64,000 nucleotides of DNA from Hahella ganghwensis DSM 17046 (GTDB taxonomy: Bacteria; Pseudomonadota; Gammaproteobacteria; Pseudomonadales; Oleiphilaceae): contig NZ_AQXX01000133.1 of assembly GCF_000376785.1 (NCBI RefSeq), forward strand, positions 1-64,000, given 5' to 3'. Under the pieces are notes generated by a model. It was given only the letters and a program-made list of their open reading frames with translations. It made no database searches and was not told the DNA's origin. Positions 18,420-27,197 of this stretch are shown piece by piece. A program made the position numbers and the translations under genes. Positions within the stretch are counted from its first letter, which is position 1. Each line of letters begins with the position of its first letter.

Positions 18420-19457
18420 ATGAGTACTAGTACAGCGACAGCACCAGGAGGGGTTCCGATCATGGCGAGCAAGAAGCGCTTACCTCAGGAAGTGAGTATC
18501 TTCCTGGTATTGATCGGGATTGCAGCTTTTTTTGAAATTCTGGGCTGGTTTATCGTCGGACAAAGTTTTCTGACGAATGTCAGTCGGCTCCAGATCATTA
18601 TTTTGCAGGTTTCCGTGATTGGCATCATTGCGGTGGGGGTTACCCAAGTGATCATTACCGGCGGCATTGATCTTTCCTCAGGGTCCGTTGTCGCGATGTG
18701 TGCCATGGTGGCAGCAACCTTTGCGCAGTCTTCCAACTGGCCGAAGATCGTGCATCCGTCTCTGGTGGATATGCCGTTTATTGTTCCTCTCATGATCGGA
18801 TTGTTGGTGGGGGCTTTGGCTGGCTTCATCAATGGCTGGTTGATTACCAAAACAAAGATCCCTCCTTTTATCGCGACATTGGGCATGATGGTCACTGCGC
18901 GTGGTATCGCCCGTTGGTACACCGATGGAAGTCCGGTATCCGGTTTTACCGAAAGTTTCGCCATGCTGGGTAACGGATTGGATCGCTGGATGCCCGTTGT
19001 CGTATTTCTCCTTGTTGCAGCAATATTTCACGTCGTAATGCGGTATACCCGTTTCGGAAAGTTTACCTACGCCATTGGAGCCAATCCGCAAGCGGCACGG
19101 GTATCCGGTATTAATATTGATACTCATCTGATCAAGGTGTACATGATCGCCGGTCTGCTCACGGGACTGGCTGCGATGGTCGCTATCGCACGTATAAAAA
19201 CGGCTCAGGCAGGTATGGGGCTGATGTATGAATTGGATGCCATTGCTGCTGCCGTCATTGGTGGTGTGTCACTTTCTGGTGGCCGGGGTCGTATAACTGG
19301 TACTGTGATCGGCGCTTTGATTCTTGGCGTAATGTTATCCGGATTTACGTTCCTTCGGGTGGATGCTTATTACCAGGATATTATCAAAGGTTGCATCATC
19401 GTAGCGGCAGTCGTTGTCGATCAATATCGTCAGGGGAAACGTAGCAAAAAGACCTGA
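18420..19457 (+). CDS. Sugar (inositol) ABC transporter permease
   Basis: A 345-residue RbsC-type permease with about ten hydrophobic segments. Family blocks include TGGIDLSSGSVVA, IPPFIATLGMM, YAIGANPQAARVSGI (the ATPase-facing loop), DAIAAAVIGGVSLSGG and a C-terminal GCIIVAAVVVDQ. It presumably forms a homodimer channel for the substrate delivered by the upstream binding protein. It starts 52 bases after the ATPase gene and ends before a strong bidirectional terminator. Confidence 0.92.
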   Translation: MSTSTATAPGGVPIMASKKRLPQEVSIFLVLIGIAAFFEILGWFIVGQSFLTNVSRLQIIILQVSVIGIIAVGVTQVIITGGIDLSSGSVVAMCAMVAATFAQSSNWPKIVHPSLVDMPFIVPLMIGLLVGALAGFINGWLITKTKIPPFIATLGMMVTARGIARWYTDGSPVSGFTESFAMLGNGLDRWMPVVVFLLVAAIFHVVMRYTRFGKFTYAIGANPQAARVSGINIDTHLIKVYMIAGLLTGLAAMVAIARIKTAQAGMGLMYELDAIAAAVIGGVSLSGGRGRITGTVIGALILGVMLSGFTFLRVDAYYQDIIKGCIIVAAVVVDQYRQGKRSKKT

Positions 19458-19501
19458 AACATAACTCGAAATATGCGCCCAGTCAGGTTTTTGGGTTTAT
19501 T

Positions 19502-19536
19502 AAAAAACCGCCCTCGATTCCGGAGGCGGTTTTTTT
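19502..19536. terminator. Bidirectional terminator between transporter and iolR
   Basis: AACCGCC and GGCGGTT arms (with an additional CTC/GAG extension around one bulged C) are flanked by an A run on the left and seven T on the right, so it can end the rightward transporter transcript and the leftward iolR transcript. Confidence 0.88.
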
Positions 19537-19560
19537 GATGATCAACCTTAGGTGAAAATG

Positions 19561-20397
19561 CTATTGGTTTTGCAGTCTGTAAGCCAATCCTATTGACAAC
19601 GTCTGAGCCAGGCATAGAGAAGATGTCAGAGACCGGAAGTTTCTCACCTGAGCTTCCTGTACGACAAGGCAAACGGTAGCCTGGCGTGCCAGTGGGCTCA
19701 GTGGACTGTCTGTAATAACAATCAATGGCACGTCTTTGTTAAGGGCGATTTCCGCGACATCCAATGTTTCCTGGCCATAAGGTGAGAAGCTGATTGCAAT
19801 GACGGCATCACCATGATCAATGGCTTCTGCCTGTTCTTTGAACATACCACCAATACCATCCACCAGATAAGCGCGCTGATCAACATGCCGAAGGGAGTAG
19901 GCAAAATAGGATGCAACGACGAAAGCTCGACGAACGCCGACAATGTGAGTGGATCTGGCGTTCTCAAGGATCGAAATGGCTTTCTCCAGGGATTCGTTTT
20001 CAACAGCTTGTTTCAAGTGATCCAATGCAATCGTATTGGATGTGGCGAATTCCTGCAGCAGTTGTACTGGGGAAGGGGATTCCGGGTTTCCCTGTTCCTG
20101 TTGTGCCAGGCGAATCCGATCGCTATAACTCGGAGCGGCCTCTATCAGTTTGCTGCGAAACAGGCGCTGCATCTCGCTGAATCCCTGAAAGCCCAGAGCG
20201 TTCGCAAACCGGATCAACGTCGAGGGGGTAACTTCTGCTTTTTCCGCGATGGATGCCACGGTATCCAATGCCACACCTCGAGGGTTTTCCATCAGATAAC
20301 GGGCTACCTGCTGGAGACGCTTACTCAGGTCGTTATAACGTTCAGCAATGGTGTTTTCCAATTCTTCAAGATTGCTCGGTAGTTCGGTGTGAGACAT
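19561..20397 (-). CDS. iolR: RpiR-family transcriptional regulator of inositol genes
   Basis: A 278-residue repressor with an N-terminal HTH of the RpiR type (residues about 10-85; AEKAEVTPSTLIRFANALGF, cited as AEVTPSTLIRFANALGF) and a C-terminal SIS domain (about 120-270; HIVGVRRAFVVA, VIAISFSPYGQET) that senses a phosphorylated sugar. In rhizobia the same family binds GGAA-N6-TTCC, and that palindrome is present before every iol transcription unit here. The frame is open to 20520, but the operator at 20502 would then lie inside the gene, so ATG 20397 (MSHTELPSN) is preferred. One operator in its own leader suggests autoregulation. Confidence 0.92.
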   Translation of the reverse strand: MSHTELPSNLEELENTIAERYNDLSKRLQQVARYLMENPRGVALDTVASIAEKAEVTPSTLIRFANALGFQGFSEMQRLFRSKLIEAAPSYSDRIRLAQQEQGNPESPSPVQLLQEFATSNTIALDHLKQAVENESLEKAISILENARSTHIVGVRRAFVVASYFAYSLRHVDQRAYLVDGIGGMFKEQAEAIDHGDAVIAISFSPYGQETLDVAEIALNKDVPLIVITDSPLSPLARQATVCLVVQEAQVRNFRSLTSSLCLAQTLSIGLAYRLQNQ

Positions 20398-20501
20398 AAA
20401 ATTTCCGTTATTGTTTGAATGACCTCTGTCCTGATGTTTGTGATAGTTCATCAGCAGCGTTATGCACATGCTGACCATTATCCAACATTTATTATTGCTC
20501 T

Positions 20502-20515
20502 GGAATAAATATTCC
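20502..20515. promoter_or_regulatory. IolR operator upstream of iolR
   Basis: A perfect GGAATAAATATTCC about 105 bases upstream of the chosen iolR start, consistent with autoregulation. Confidence 0.8.
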
Positions 20516-20520
20516 ACCAT

Positions 20521-20890
20521 GTTCCAATGCTGTGATTATGTTCCGTTGTCTGTAGAATGGGACCTATAAGGCCATATATCGAGATACATCGGCGTGAAAT
20601 AGGATACAAGCGCTTGAGGGTGTGGAGGCTTACATTTTGATGCCTTGGACGGCGATATCGTTTGTGGTGATTGAGGTTATAGTTGGTATATGCCAAAGAA
20701 AAGGTTATCTTATGTACAGCTGCCCCGTTCAGGGGGAGGTTTTCACCGGATCCGTGTGAGACAGAAACCATTAGATTTTATAAAAAAGTTCTGAAACTCA
20801 TAGGGCCTTTTTCCGTCTAAGCATTCTTAGTGGTTCCCAGAAGTAAATAACAAATTAACCGAACAAAGCAGTAAGAGAATTTAGTCAACC
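20521..20890. other. Intergenic region between iolR and the 226-residue gene
   Basis: 370 bases between divergently oriented genes. No RNA gene or strong promoter pair is evident. A 97-codon minus-strand frame (20478-20771) has no recognisable content. Confidence 0.35.
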
Positions 20891-21571
20891 ATGAGCGTTA
20901 CGCGATACTTGCCAGGAGAGCATCCCAGCGGATTCAGCGGCTGGAAAGTCTCAGTTTCCATTAATGGTAAACAGCATCAGCGATTCTTCAGTGATCAGTC
21001 TCCATCTACAGTGAAAGAACACGTTTGGTGTGAATACCAGGAGCTTAGAGCCCGCATTATTGATCTGCAACTAATGAAGCGTCATGCCGTGCAGCAATAT
21101 TTAAATTTCATTCGGTATGATGATCCACGCACCAAGCCTGCCAGGCGTGTAGGAATGAAAGGTCTGACGGCTGACATTCTGAACCGCGGGGGGCGATGGT
21201 CCTGTGGATTCCGGGTTGGTTATGGTGCAGAAGTCCCGGTAAAGTTTTTTGAAGTATCCACCGAGCTCACTTTTACCGAGGCCTGGGAGCAGGCGGTGGA
21301 GCATTGGGGACAAATTTTTGGTATTCGCCAGCGGGATTGTGAGGAAAAGAGTGAGAATCCACCGCCCGTGGATATCTTCAAGCAGCTTAGGCGACTCATG
21401 AATGATGAAGGACATGATGTCCCTGTCTCCGTGCTTGGGCCAGTCTATGCTGAGCAGCGTTTGCAGATTGCAGGGAAAAAAGGAAATAACGCTCCTGCCA
21501 AAAAAGTAGATGTTAAAGAGTCCGACATTCTGCAATGGTTCCAGAGAGAAACCGGTTCAAGGGTCGCTTGA
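20891..21571 (+). CDS. Unrecognised protein with two similar modules
   Basis: A 226-residue protein I do not recognise. Residues about 10-57 and 94-143 look like two copies of one small module: a Gly-rich turn, a Trp followed by a beta hairpin (GWKVSVSINGK; RWSCGFRVGYG), an FF pair, then an amphipathic helix (VWCEYQELRARI; EAWEQAVEHWGQIFG). This three-strand-plus-helix outline recalls AP2-like or integrase N-terminal DNA-binding modules, but similarity is weak. The C-terminal third is charged and Lys-rich and may be flexible. It has no operon partner. Confidence 0.6.
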   Translation: MSVTRYLPGEHPSGFSGWKVSVSINGKQHQRFFSDQSPSTVKEHVWCEYQELRARIIDLQLMKRHAVQQYLNFIRYDDPRTKPARRVGMKGLTADILNRGGRWSCGFRVGYGAEVPVKFFEVSTELTFTEAWEQAVEHWGQIFGIRQRDCEEKSENPPPVDIFKQLRRLMNDEGHDVPVSVLGPVYAEQRLQIAGKKGNNAPAKKVDVKESDILQWFQRETGSRVA

Positions 21572-21638
21572 TACTGTTCTGATGACTCTGCCGGTGTCGC
21601 CCTTATCCGGGGCAATCTCACAGATTAATGTGGTGACG

Positions 21639-22361
21639 TCAGCTCCGGACTAGTGGGCCTGTCACCATAGTTTCCACCCAACGATCTGATAAACAAAAAT
21701 ATCCATTAACCCGATTGCCTTTCCGATAAATGTCGCCAGGTAAATCTTCGTTGAGTATTAAAGTAAAACGACTTTCGGTGGGATTCAGTTCGGTTAGTCT
21801 GGCTGCACTGAATCCGAAGTAACTTCTGACTCTCGGGTATAGTGCCTTGAAAAGACTTTCTTTGGCCGAAAACGCTATGGTAACGGCCTTTTCAAAGGGG
21901 ATGCTTTCATGGCGAAGCAGGCGTTCCTCGTCAAGGTTGATGATGCTGGCCTTTAGTGCCATGACCTGATCTTCTGAAAACCAATATTCCATGTCTATTC
22001 CAAGAAACTCCATTGCTGGCTGTTTTGATGCGCTGCATATCGCAACCTCTTGGGTGTGAGTAATTGAGCCAATGACCGGGCTGGGCCATATAGGGTTACG
22101 ATGTTGTCCTATCCCCAGTGGGCTGTGCGGAACGCCTAAGGCATTGAGCGCTTTGGAGGCGGCATACCTACCCGCAAGGAACTCGGATTTCCTCTGGATG
22201 ACCGATCTATTTAGTTCTTTGGGCTGCAATATATTGAAGTGTTCGAACAGCTCGTCAGAGAATTGTGTGCGATCATAGTGAATATGGACCGTTTGTATCT
22301 GGTTATCATGAGTGAAAGAGTGATTCTCTTTTAGCAGGAATGGATGGTTCTGCTTGCACAT
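21639..22361 (-). CDS. 4'-phosphopantetheinyl transferase (EntD/Sfp type)
   Basis: A 240-residue enzyme that transfers phosphopantetheine from CoA to a carrier-protein serine. Motifs in order: KSEFLAGRYAASKAL (about 58-72), GSITHTQ (about 97-103), the Mg-binding GIDME (about 119-123) and FSAKESLFKAL (about 164-174). These are typical of the EntD-like branch that serves siderophore or other secondary synthases. No NRPS, PKS or fatty-acid synthase gene is nearby, so its carrier is elsewhere. It converges on the unrecognised gene at 20891-21571, with 67 bases between them. Confidence 0.9.
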   Translation of the reverse strand: MCKQNHPFLLKENHSFTHDNQIQTVHIHYDRTQFSDELFEHFNILQPKELNRSVIQRKSEFLAGRYAASKALNALGVPHSPLGIGQHRNPIWPSPVIGSITHTQEVAICSASKQPAMEFLGIDMEYWFSEDQVMALKASIINLDEERLLRHESIPFEKAVTIAFSAKESLFKALYPRVRSYFGFSAARLTELNPTESRFTLILNEDLPGDIYRKGNRVNGYFCLSDRWVETMVTGPLVRS

Positions 22362-22779
22362 GGTTTTTTAATATTATCCATCATAATGAAGCGATTAGTG
22401 TTGCCTTTCTCGCATGAAATGGTATCAGCCTATAGGAAAGTCTAAATAATAGGTAAGCCTAAATATACGATCTCGTATTTAAAAGATTAAAGACCTTGGA
22501 CCGGTTTCATGAATGAAGGTGGTTAAGTTCTTGTGTAGAAGCTCATGTCTGTTTACATAGCTGCCATTGCTTGGCGATATTATTTCATTTGATATGTTTC
22601 AGCTGGCTATTTCAGATTTTTTCCTCAATGGGCTCTGTTCAACGTGCTGACAAGTAAAAATTATGGTGCTTAGATTTATAGAAGGTCTTCATTCGGATAC
22701 AATACCGCGCCTTTTGTGTTCAGAAGGGCCATTTTTATTCCAATGAGTTCAACGTAGAGTACAAATTAGGAAAAGCGGT
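22362..22779. other. Intergenic region upstream of prfC
   Basis: 418 AT-rich bases between divergent genes. TACAAT at 22698-22703, with TTTATA 17 bases upstream, is a possible prfC promoter but the -35 is weak. No RNA gene is seen. Confidence 0.3.
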
Positions 22780-24366
22780 ATGGCTGATAGCAATCTATCC
22801 AACGAAATTACCAAGCGACGCACGTTTGCTATCATCTCTCACCCTGATGCCGGTAAAACGACGATTACTGAAAAAGTACTGCTTCACGGTGGCGCCTTAC
22901 AGAAAGCGGGTACTGTAAAGGGCAAGAAATCTGGTCAGTTCGCAAAGTCCGATTGGATGGAGATGGAGAAGGAGCGGGGGATATCCGTTACTACTTCGGT
23001 TATGCAGTTCCCTTACCATGATGCACTTGTGAATCTGCTGGATACACCAGGGCACGAGGATTTTTCGGAAGATACCTATCGTACCCTGACGGCCGTCGAC
23101 TCGTGTCTAATGGTGATTGACAGCGCTAAAGGTGTTGAAGATCGAACCATCAAGCTGATGGATGTTACTCGTTTGCGAGACACCCCCATTATCACCTTTA
23201 TGAACAAGCTGGACCGGGATATCCGGGATCCGGTAGAACTGCTTGATGAAGTCGAGGATGTTTTAAAGATCAACTGCGCGCCCATTACCTGGCCGATTGG
23301 TATGGGGAAAGGCTTCAAGGGGGTGTACCACATCCTGCGTGATGAAGTCATCATGAACCAGACCGGTAAAGGCCACACGGTACAGGATGGGCGAATTATT
23401 AAAGGGTTAGATAATCCGGAGCTTGACGAAGCGCTTGGTCATGACGCTGCAATCCTGCGTGAAGAAGTCGAGCTGGTTCAAGCCGCATCACACGAATTTG
23501 ACCGGGAAGAGTTTCTGGCGGGTACCATGACGCCTGTGTTTTTCGGGACGGCGTTGGGTAACTTTGGTGTTGATCATGTCTTGGATGGTCTGGTGGACTG
23601 GGCGCCGGCGCCACAAGGGCGGGAAACCGATAGACGCAGGGTGGAATCGACAGAAGAGAAGTTTTCCGGGTTCGTGTTCAAGATTCAGGCGAATATGGAT
23701 CCTCTGCATCGGGATCGCATCGCGTTTTTACGGGTGTGCTCAGGTCGCTATCAGCAAAATATGAAAATGCGCCATGTTCGCATTGGTAAAGATGTTCGTA
23801 TTGCTGACGCTCTTACTTTTATGGCAGGTGACCGTACTCGTGCGGAAGAGGCCTTTGCCGGTGATATTATTGGCCTGCATAATCATGGCACCATTCAGAT
23901 CGGTGATACCTTTACGGAAGGTGAGGATTTGAAGTTCAGCGGTATTCCCAACTTTGCACCGGAGCTGTTCCGTCGCATCCGGCTCAAGGATCCGTTGAAG
24001 TCAAAGCAGCTTCAGAAGGGCTTGATCCAGTTGAGTGAAGAGGGTGCTGTACAGGTGTTCCGTCCTCTGAATAACAACGATCTGATCGTTGGCGCGGTGG
24101 GGATGCTTCAGTTCGATGTGGTCGTACACAGGCTGAAATCCGAGTATAAAGTGGATGCAATGTACGAGTCGGTGAATGTGACAACTGCGCGCTGGGTGGA
24201 TTCATCTGACGTGAAGAAGCTAGAAGAATTCAAGCGAAAGGTGTCTGAAAACCTGGCATTGGATGGGGGGGATAATCTGACCTATCTGGCTCCGACCCAG
24301 GTGAATCTGCAGCTGGCGCAAGAGCGTCACCCGGATGTTACCTTCCGCAAAACCAGAGAACATTAA
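22780..24366 (+). CDS. prfC: Peptide chain release factor 3
   Basis: A translational GTPase that recycles RF1/RF2 from the ribosome after peptide release. The 528 residues match RF3. G1 is SHPDAGKTT (about 20-28), the switch region contains [14 protein letters not shown]3 is [16 protein letters not shown] and G4 is NKLDRD. Domains II and III follow, with the RF3-specific [11 protein letters not shown] near residue 440. The gene has its own upstream region and an ATG start 7-8 bases after AGGAAA. Confidence 0.97.
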   Translation: MADSNLSNEITKRRTFAIISHPDAGKTTITEKVLLHGGALQKAGTVKGKKSGQFAKSDWMEMEKERGISVTTSVMQFPYHDALVNLLDTPGHEDFSEDTYRTLTAVDSCLMVIDSAKGVEDRTIKLMDVTRLRDTPIITFMNKLDRDIRDPVELLDEVEDVLKINCAPITWPIGMGKGFKGVYHILRDEVIMNQTGKGHTVQDGRIIKGLDNPELDEALGHDAAILREEVELVQAASHEFDREEFLAGTMTPVFFGTALGNFGVDHVLDGLVDWAPAPQGRETDRRRVESTEEKFSGFVFKIQANMDPLHRDRIAFLRVCSGRYQQNMKMRHVRIGKDVRIADALTFMAGDRTRAEEAFAGDIIGLHNHGTIQIGDTFTEGEDLKFSGIPNFAPELFRRIRLKDPLKSKQLQKGLIQLSEEGAVQVFRPLNNNDLIVGAVGMLQFDVVVHRLKSEYKVDAMYESVNVTTARWVDSSDVKKLEEFKRKVSENLALDGGDNLTYLAPTQVNLQLAQERHPDVTFRKTREH

Positions 24367-24515
24367 TCGTTCTGGTGAAGCTTTGCCTGTAGTCCTGATA
24401 CTGAAGGCTGATGTATGTTAGGTGTATGCCCTGAGCTGAGTCAGAGCATGGGGCGGTTGTTGTGCCGTCTCTGTACCACGACATTGAACATGCAGGGTAA
24501 AGTGGAATTTAGAGT

Positions 24516-25292
24516 GTGGAATATATAGATAGTCACTGCCACCTGGATTTTTCTGCCTTCGATGAGGACCGAGATCAGGTGGTTGCCCGCACTACGGCCA
24601 GCGGTGTAGGGCTTTTGGTGGTGCCTTCCACGACGCCTGAGAGCTGGCCGAATGTTTTGGCTCTGGCTGAACGATATCCATGTGTCCGTATAGCGCTGGG
24701 GCTGCATCCCTATTTTCTGGGAAACGTGGAATATAGTGCGCTGGACGAATTGCGAGACCTCGTCAAAAGCGAGCGTTCAAGGATAGTCGCAATTGGCGAA
24801 ACTGGCCTTGATCGAATGATTGATGTGGATTATGGCAGGCAACAGAAGTTTTTTGAGCGGCAGGTCCGCATTGCTGAAGAATTTTCCCTTCCTGTAATCG
24901 TCCATTCCCGTAAGGCAAATGATCAGGTGGCTTCTATTCTTCGCCAATCTGCAGTCACTGATGGTGTCGTCCATGGTTTTTCCGGCAGTTATCAGCAGGC
25001 TATTGCTTTCTGGAATATCGGAATGCGGATTGGGGTTGGGGGCGTGATCACCTATGAGCGCGCTCAAAAAACACGGAAGACAATAGCTTCGTTGCCTACT
25101 GAATCTCTTGTGCTTGAAACGGATGCGCCAGATATGCCTCTATGTGGTAGGCAAGGTAAGCGTAACTCACCTGAGTATTTGTCCGAGGTGTTTCATTCCC
25201 TGGAAAAAATTCGTTCGGAAGGGCGACATCAATTGCGTAAACAGTTGATACAGAACACCCTTAAGCTGTTTTCGTTGAGTGATAGCTGTTAG
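24516..25292 (+). CDS. TatD-family metal-dependent hydrolase
   Basis: A 258-residue TatD-type deoxyribonuclease, close to the YjjV branch. The amidohydrolase-fold ligands are visible: DSHCHLDF (residues 5-12), GETGLDRM, PVIVHSRKA, VVHGFSG and ETDAPDMPL. The gene starts with GTG at 24516. Biological substrates of this family are poorly defined; 3'-5' DNA exonuclease and D-aminoacyl-tRNA related roles have been proposed. It follows prfC on the same strand after 149 bases. Confidence 0.88.
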   Translation: MEYIDSHCHLDFSAFDEDRDQVVARTTASGVGLLVVPSTTPESWPNVLALAERYPCVRIALGLHPYFLGNVEYSALDELRDLVKSERSRIVAIGETGLDRMIDVDYGRQQKFFERQVRIAEEFSLPVIVHSRKANDQVASILRQSAVTDGVVHGFSGSYQQAIAFWNIGMRIGVGGVITYERAQKTRKTIASLPTESLVLETDAPDMPLCGRQGKRNSPEYLSEVFHSLEKIRSEGRHQLRKQLIQNTLKLFSLSDSC

Positions 25293-25305
25293 TTGCCAAT
25301 AAAGC

Positions 25306-25334
25306 TGGCATTTCCTTTGTGGCCACAGTATAAT
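25306..25334 (+). promoter_or_regulatory. Likely promoter of rplM-rpsI
   Basis: A perfect -10 hexamer TATAAT at 25329-25334. The -35 at 17 bases (TGGCAT) is poor. It sits about 150 bases before rplM, leaving a long leader with no clear regulatory hairpin that I can assign. Confidence 0.5.
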
Positions 25335-25486
25335 CCTGCGCCCGGATTTAACATGGAGTAAATTTTCAGCAACGCCCCGAAGCTGGAGATTGAAAGTGTT
25401 GTCCAGAATGAACTTCTGTCATCCAACCTGAAGTTCGATGTAAGTAATAGCCTGTAACTAATATAGATGGTAAGGCGGGAAATTAA

Positions 25487-25915
25487 ATGAAAACGATCAG
25501 CGCAAAGCCAGAAACCGTAAAGCGTGACTGGTACGTTGTAGACGCGACCGACAAGACTTTGGGTCGTCTGTCAACTGAAATCGCCCGTCGTCTGAGGGGC
25601 AAGCACAAAGCCGAGTACACTCCTCACGTCGACACTGGTGACTACATTGTGGTAGTTAACGCAGAGAAAGTGCGTGTAACCGGCCGTAAGGCACAGGACA
25701 AAATGTACTATCGTCACACTGGTTATCCCGGTGGTCTGAAAGAAATGTCCTTTGAGAAATTGATTGATCATGCCCCTGAGCGCGTGATTGAAACTGCGGT
25801 AAAAGGCATGCTTCCTAACAATCCTCTGGGTCGTGCCATGCTGCGCAAGTTGAAAGTGTATGCTTCTTCAGAGCATCCTCATACTGCTCAGCAACCCATT
25901 GAACTGAAACTGTAA
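25487..25915 (+). CDS. rplM: 50S ribosomal protein L13
   Basis: A 142-residue ribosomal protein of the large subunit, an early assembly protein. The N-terminus [20 protein letters not shown] and blocks [41 protein letters not shown] and the HPHTAQQP tail are typical. It forms the usual two-gene operon with rpsI 12 bases downstream. Confidence 0.98.
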   Translation: MKTISAKPETVKRDWYVVDATDKTLGRLSTEIARRLRGKHKAEYTPHVDTGDYIVVVNAEKVRVTGRKAQDKMYYRHTGYPGGLKEMSFEKLIDHAPERVIETAVKGMLPNNPLGRAMLRKLKVYASSEHPHTAQQPIELKL

Positions 25916-25927
25916 GGAAGGTAGGCA

Positions 25928-26320
25928 ATGTCTGTTACTCAATATTATGGTACCGGCCGTCGTAAGACTTCTACCGCTCGTGTGTTCTTGCGTCCTGGTA
26001 ATGGTCAGATTACTGTAAACTCCAGTCCTCTGGATGATTACTTTGGTCGTGAAACTGCCCGTATGGTGGTTCGTCAGCCGCTGGAGCTGCTGGAAGTTGT
26101 TGAAAAGTTTGACGTGCTGGTAACGGTTAAAGGTGGTGGTCCATCTGGTCAGGCTGGTGCGATTCGTCACGGTATTACTCGTGCCCTGATCGAATATGAT
26201 GAAGCTAATCGCTCTGCGCTGCGTAAAGCCGGGTATGTTACTCGTGATGCGCGTGAAGTTGAGCGTAAGAAAGTGGGTCTGCGCAAAGCGCGTAAGCGTC
26301 CTCAGTTCTCCAAGCGTTAA
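25928..26320 (+). CDS. rpsI: 30S ribosomal protein S9
   Basis: A 130-residue small-subunit protein. [16 protein letters not shown] starts the protein, [15 protein letters not shown] lies in the middle and the basic tail ends RKRPQFSKR, which reaches the P-site tRNA. AAGGAAGG precedes ATG 25928. A terminator follows. Confidence 0.98.
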   Translation: MSVTQYYGTGRRKTSTARVFLRPGNGQITVNSSPLDDYFGRETARMVVRQPLELLEVVEKFDVLVTVKGGGPSGQAGAIRHGITRALIEYDEANRSALRKAGYVTRDAREVERKKVGLRKARKRPQFSKR

Positions 26321-26339
26321 TTCGCTGGAAGCTCAAAAG

Positions 26340-26366
26340 AAACCCGGATATTTCCGGGTTTTTTTA
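26340..26366 (+). terminator. Terminator of rplM-rpsI
   Basis: AACCCGGA (26341-26348) pairs with TCCGGGTT (26353-26360), a 4-base loop, then a T run. Confidence 0.92.
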
Positions 26367-26378
26367 TGTCTGAAGATA

Positions 26379-26528
26379 ATGTTGCTTAAAATTGATTTGG
26401 CTCCAAAACGCTTCAAAAAGGCGCTTTTGTGGGGGCTTGTGGGGCATCTCTCCTTGTATCCAATAGGTATTTTCATTAGTATGTCAGCCGGATTTTATGC
26501 CGGAAGAATGACAAGCAAAATCACTTGA
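26379..26528 (+). CDS. Possible 49-residue membrane peptide
   Basis: A short frame starting at ATG 26379, just past the rpsI terminator, encodes a basic N-terminus (LAPKRFKKAL) and one hydrophobic segment (LSLYPIGIFISMSAGFYAG, about residues 24-42), ending RMTSKIT. A basic head before a single membrane span is plausible for a small membrane protein. The ribosome-binding site (GAAG, very close to the ATG) is poor and I know no homologue. Confidence 0.3.
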   Translation: MLLKIDLAPKRFKKALLWGLVGHLSLYPIGIFISMSAGFYAGRMTSKIT

Positions 26529-26615
26529 TTTTTTGGGCTGTTAGGAGAGCGTAAGCGCTCCAAGCGGATAAAAGTGTGGGTGAGGTAAATTGCTGCCTGA
26601 TGGGAGAAACCTAAT

Positions 26616-27197
26616 ATGAGTCAAGGCGACGTGAACAAGAGCCGCCGTCGTTTTCTTGTAGGAGCTACTTCGGTGGTTGGCGGTGTGGGAGCCGTCGGCG
26701 CTATTACACCTTTTGTAGCCTCCTGGAACCCGAGCGCGAAAGCGAAAGCTGCCGGTGCACCTGTCAAGGTGAATATCGGTAAGCTTGAATCGGGTCAGCA
26801 AATGACAGTTGAATGGCGTGGTAAGCCGGTCTGGATTGTCCGCCGTACTCCGGAAATGTTAGCTGAACTGTCCAAGCATGAAGATGGTCTGCAGGACCCT
26901 GCTTCGGAAAAGCCTCAGCAGCCGGAATATGCCAAGAACTCTTATCGTTCCATAAAGGAAGAGTATTTGGTTCTGGTGGGAATCTGCACACACTTGGGCT
27001 GTTCGCCCCAGTATGTGCCTGAGGTAATCCCTGATGAGGCCTTTGGTGGATTTTTCTGTCCGTGCCACGGGAGTAAGTTTGATATGGCCGGGCGCGTACT
27101 GAAGGGCGTACCTGCACCTACGAATCTTGTGGTTCCTCCCCACATGTATACAGAAGGTCTCAATCTGACTATCGGCTTGGATGAGGAGAGCGCCTGA
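26616..27197 (+). CDS. petA: Ubiquinol-cytochrome c reductase iron-sulfur subunit (Rieske)
   Basis: The Rieske 2Fe-2S subunit of the cytochrome bc1 complex, passing electrons from ubiquinol to cytochrome c1. 193 residues: a twin-arginine type start (KSRRRFLVG, residues 8-16) and membrane anchor, then the cluster motifs CTHLGC (124-129) and CPCHGS (148-153). A GGGAG precedes ATG 26616. It overlaps petB by one base, and the three pet genes form one operon. Confidence 0.97.
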   Translation: MSQGDVNKSRRRFLVGATSVVGGVGAVGAITPFVASWNPSAKAKAAGAPVKVNIGKLESGQQMTVEWRGKPVWIVRRTPEMLAELSKHEDGLQDPASEKPQQPEYAKNSYRSIKEEYLVLVGICTHLGCSPQYVPEVIPDEAFGGFFCPCHGSKFDMAGRVLKGVPAPTNLVVPPHMYTEGLNLTIGLDEESA

